A program made the translations under genes and the position numbers. The notes under the pieces are model-generated. The model ran no database searches, was not told the DNA's origin, and worked only from the letters and a program-made list of their open reading frames with translations. A DNA stretch of 14,625 nt from JAICTV01 sp035634055 (GTDB lineage: Bacteria > Planctomycetota > Phycisphaerae > Tepidisphaerales > Tepidisphaeraceae): NCBI GenBank assembly GCA_035634055.1, contig DASQDR010000176.1, positions 1-14,625 of the forward strand, given 5' to 3'. Position 1 is the stretch's first letter. Every line of letters starts with the position of its first letter. Of this stretch, positions 12,721 through 14,625 are shown in pieces.

Positions 12721-13452
12721 ATGACGTTGAACAAGCACCTCCTCGCCGCCGGCCTGTTGTTGTCCGCCCTTGCCGCGGCCCCGGCCAGCCAGCCGGCGAC
12801 GCAGCCGGCGGCCGCTCCTGCGCCCGCGTCGGCCGGTTCGCTGGAACTGCGGGCGGCGACCGCCTTCAACAAGGGACAGTACGTCCTGGCGCTCCCCCTG
12901 CTCCAGAAGCTGCAAGCTGAGTACGCCCAGCAGCCGGACAAGCTGGGCCCGGTGCAGGAGAAGATCCGGGTTTGCGAGGCGCAGATCAGGCAGGCGACCC
13001 AGGCGAGTGGCGCCGCCCCGCCCGCCCCGCCGTCCGCCGCCGGCGAGCGCAAGCCGCACAAGCCGCCGCAACCCGGGGAGGTCCGGAGTCTTCAGATCAA
13101 GGACCTCGGCAACTTCGAGTACGATGCCGACAAGGGCGGCAACATCCCCGCCGACGTACGCGCGCTGAACGGCGCCAGCGTGAAGGTCAGCGGGTTCATG
13201 ATCCCGATCGACCAGGCGGAGAACATCACGCAGTTCGCGCTGGTCTCCAGCCTTTTCGAGTGCTGCTTCGGCCAGCCGCCGCAGGTCCAGCACACGGTGG
13301 TCTGCAAGGCGCCGGCGGGCAAGGCGGTCGGCTACTTCCCCGACGAGCTGGTCGTCGAGGGGAAGCTCAAGGTCCAGGAGAAGAAGGACGACGGATTCAT
13401 CGTCAGCGTCTTCGAGCTCGATGTCTCCAGCGTGAAACCCGCGACCAAATGA
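12721..13452 (+). CDS. Secreted DUF3299-like protein
   Basis: A 243-residue protein with a signal peptide (about 1-22) and a low-complexity Pro/Ala/Thr stretch to residue 38. A short helical region (41-95; AATAFNKGQYVLALPLLQKLQ) looks like one or two TPR-type helices. A second Pro-rich hinge (99-119) leads to a C-terminal domain (120-238) resembling DUF3299: VRALNGASVKVSGFMIPID, then ECCFGQPPQVQHTVVC with C181, C182, H191 and C195. Cys and His in this motif could bind metal or a redox partner. GAGGG (12710-12714) lies 6 bases before the ATG. The gene starts 30 bp after the permease. From memory, DUF3299 proteins accompany ATPase/permease pairs in Zur-regulated zinc operons (Pseudomonas PA4063-PA4066). 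Molecular function is unknown. Confidence 0.8.
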   Translation: MTLNKHLLAAGLLLSALAAAPASQPATQPAAAPAPASAGSLELRAATAFNKGQYVLALPLLQKLQAEYAQQPDKLGPVQEKIRVCEAQIRQATQASGAAPPAPPSAAGERKPHKPPQPGEVRSLQIKDLGNFEYDADKGGNIPADVRALNGASVKVSGFMIPIDQAENITQFALVSSLFECCFGQPPQVQHTVVCKAPAGKAVGYFPDELVVEGKLKVQEKKDDGFIVSVFELDVSSVKPATK

Positions 13453-13509
13453 CCGGCGATCCAATGACCGGCGATCCAATGACCGGCGACCCCCAATGAC
13501 CGGCGACCC
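13448..13509 (+). repeat. Four tandem copies of a 15-bp ATGA-containing unit
   Basis: Units AATGACCGGCGATCC start at 13448, 13463, 13478 and 13495 (lengths 15, 15, 17 and 15), and a partial fifth unit supplies the start codon at 13511. The TGA stop of the preceding gene lies in the first unit. ATG 13449 opens a 16-codon frame (MTGDP three times, then Gln) that stops at 13497-13499, overlapping ATG 13496. Confidence 0.95.
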
Positions 13510-13510
13510 A

Positions 13511-14077
13511 ATGAACTCCACACTCGACTACCAGAACTCCGCCGCCGCCTCGACCAAGGTCCCGCTCAGCGAGCGGATCAACCTGCGCATCGTCACGTTC
13601 ATCGCGGTCATCGGCCTGATCGTCGGCTACCCCGTCTACGTGCTGGTCGACACGCAGGTCAGCGGCGGGATCAAGCAGGCGGCCGGCGGGTACAAGGACG
13701 TCAACCTCAAGGCCATGAGCACCTTCACCTTCGATCAGGAGAACGGCACGATCGACGACGTGCCGGCCAAGTGGCGGGCGCTGGACGGGCAGAAGGTGAT
13801 CCTGCGCGGCGAGATGTACTCCCCCAACGGCGCCGGCGACGAGGTGGAGAGCTTCGACCTGGTCTACTCCATCGCCGACTGCTGCGTCACCAGCACCCCG
13901 CAGGTCCAGCACTTCATCCACTCGCGCCCGCAGAAGGGAGCGAAGCTCGCCTTCTACGACCGCCAGCCGGTCGAGGCGCGCGGGATCCTGCGCGTGAACG
14001 TCAAGAAGGACCCGGGCGGCGGGAAGGTCGCCAGCGTGTTCCAGTTCGAGGTCGAAAGCGTGCGGCCGACGTCGTAG
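13511..14077 (+). CDS. Membrane-anchored DUF3299-like protein, paralogue of the preceding gene product
   Basis: A 188-residue protein from ATG 13511. The in-frame ATG 13496 would add five residues (MTGDP) coded by the tandem repeat and cannot be excluded. One N-terminal membrane helix is seen (about 26-47, IVTFIAVIGLIVGYPVYVLV), without an obvious cleavage site, so the domain is probably anchored outside the cytoplasm. The C-terminal part parallels the preceding protein: RALDGQKVILRGEMY, then ADCCVTSTPQVQHFI with C124, C125 and the shared PQVQH (130-134), and the ending VASVFQFEVESV. The two genes are probably a tandem duplication that diverged into a secreted and a tethered form. No Shine-Dalgarno is present; translation is probably coupled to the preceding gene through overlapping ATGA signals. 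Confidence 0.78.
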   Translation: MNSTLDYQNSAAASTKVPLSERINLRIVTFIAVIGLIVGYPVYVLVDTQVSGGIKQAAGGYKDVNLKAMSTFTFDQENGTIDDVPAKWRALDGQKVILRGEMYSPNGAGDEVESFDLVYSIADCCVTSTPQVQHFIHSRPQKGAKLAFYDRQPVEARGILRVNVKKDPGGGKVASVFQFEVESVRPTS

Positions 14078-14131
14078 GCGTCGCCGGTCGCCCACTGCTC
14101 CGATCGGGGCCACGGTGCGCCGCCCTCCAGC

Positions 14132-14625
14132 ATGGCAGAACGTTCGCGACGCCCGTCGCCACCCGGGCTGGACGACCCGCCTCACCGCCCCGTGACCTCC
14201 GGCGCATCCCCAGCTCTCGCCGACGCCGTTGCCGAGGACGCACACGCTCCTCCCCGCGGCGGCTCGGCCCGTTCCGCCGGTTCCGGCTTCGCGTTCCCGC
14301 TCCTGCTGGTGCTGGTCCTGGTCTGCTCCTTCCTGCTCAAGCTCAACCACCTCGGGCACGCGTCGATCAAGGCGCTGGACGAGTCGTTCCACGCGGTGGT
14401 GGCCCGCAACCTGATCAAGCACCCGCTGACCCCGACGCTGTACGACCGGCCGTGGCTGGCGTACGACTACCGCGACTGGCAGAGCAACCACGTCTGGCTG
14501 CACAAGCCGATCGTCCCGCTGTGGCAGATGGCCGGCTCGATGGCGCTGCTGGGGAGCAGCACGCTGGCGATGCGGCTGCCCAGCGCGATCCTGGCGACGG
14601 CGGCGGCGTGGCTGACGTACGCCAT
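14132..14625 (+). CDS. GT39/ArnT-like membrane glycosyltransferase (3' partial)
   Basis: The frame runs from ATG 14132 off the end of the window (164 codons). The first 50 residues are Pro/Ser/Arg-rich and probably cytoplasmic. The first membrane helix is at about 53-69 (FAFPLLLVLVLVCSFLL). It is followed at residue 82 by LDESFHAVVARNL, which holds the acidic pair (D83, E84) typical of the first extracytoplasmic loop of PMT/ArnT-type (GT39/GT83) enzymes. Next come the family-like WLHKPIVPLWQMAGSMALLG and RLPSAILATAAAWLTYA. Such enzymes move sugars from polyprenyl-phosphate donors to lipid A or proteins at the outer face of the membrane. The acceptor cannot be told from this fragment. No Shine-Dalgarno is seen and the 54-bp gap from the preceding gene shows no terminator. 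Confidence 0.82.
   Translation, partial: MAERSRRPSPPGLDDPPHRPVTSGASPALADAVAEDAHAPPRGGSARSAGSGFAFPLLLVLVLVCSFLLKLNHLGHASIKALDESFHAVVARNLIKHPLTPTLYDRPWLAYDYRDWQSNHVWLHKPIVPLWQMAGSMALLGSSTLAMRLPSAILATAAAWLTYA

Noticed and set aside
11914..13521. Minus-strand frame of 535 codons opposite the permease and DUF3299-like gene
   Set aside because: Shadow of real genes; Arg/Asp/Val-rich with no recognisable motif.

Overview
The window is GC-rich chromosomal DNA from a Gram-negative-type bacterium. The outer-membrane lipid A gene lpxD, the secreted SGNH hydrolase with a Pro/Ala-rich N-terminus, the DUF3299-like proteins and the many word-like intergenic repeats all fit a planctomycete (possibly Phycisphaerae). 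That placement is inference; no rRNA or tRNA gene is present to confirm it.

Region 1 (1-3476) is an Rhs polymorphic-toxin locus. The C-terminal end of one Rhs protein (1-828), with an unfamiliar toxin tip, is followed at 9 bp by a small two-helix membrane protein (838-1110) that is a candidate immunity factor. Next comes a 474-bp insertion-sequence remnant (1173-1646) with perfect 20-bp terminal inverted repeats and an internally deleted transposase. It abuts a second, 5'-truncated Rhs core (1653-2987) carrying an HNH/AHH-type nuclease tip. This tip is interrupted by an in-frame TAG at 2796 but is otherwise readable to 2987. A likely cognate immunity gene (3006-3476) follows at 18 bp. Both tips are visibly lower in GC than the cores.

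Region 2 (3477-5605) is repeat-rich and holds two unrecognised genes (4033-4707 and 4857-5297). Region 3 (5606-9944) holds lpxD, a four-helix-bundle (S23/IVP-type) gene sitting between inverted repeat arms, a two-domain ABC-F ATPase and a secreted SGNH/GDSL hydrolase.

Region 4 (10228-14077) is a probable export/uptake operon: a LolD/MacB-type ABC ATPase, an FtsX/MacB-type permease with 13 histidines packed into its extracytoplasmic loop, and two paralogous DUF3299-like proteins, one secreted and one membrane-anchored. The order ATPase-permease-DUF3299 matches, from memory, Zur-regulated zinc operons of proteobacteria (Pseudomonas PA4063-PA4066, Vibrio zrg). Here the His-rich metal-capture segment appears to be built into the permease. 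The window ends inside a GT39/ArnT-like membrane glycosyltransferase gene (14132 onward).

A theme running through the window is that many intergenic spaces are filled with imperfect hairpins or tandem arrays. Each is made from its own short word (GAATGACGAA, GATGAACG, GAATGTCGAA, GCGGTGAA, AATGACCGGCGATCC). They start at the upstream stop codon, often as ATGA, and end just before the next start codon. Genes preceded by these arrays mostly lack a Shine-Dalgarno sequence.
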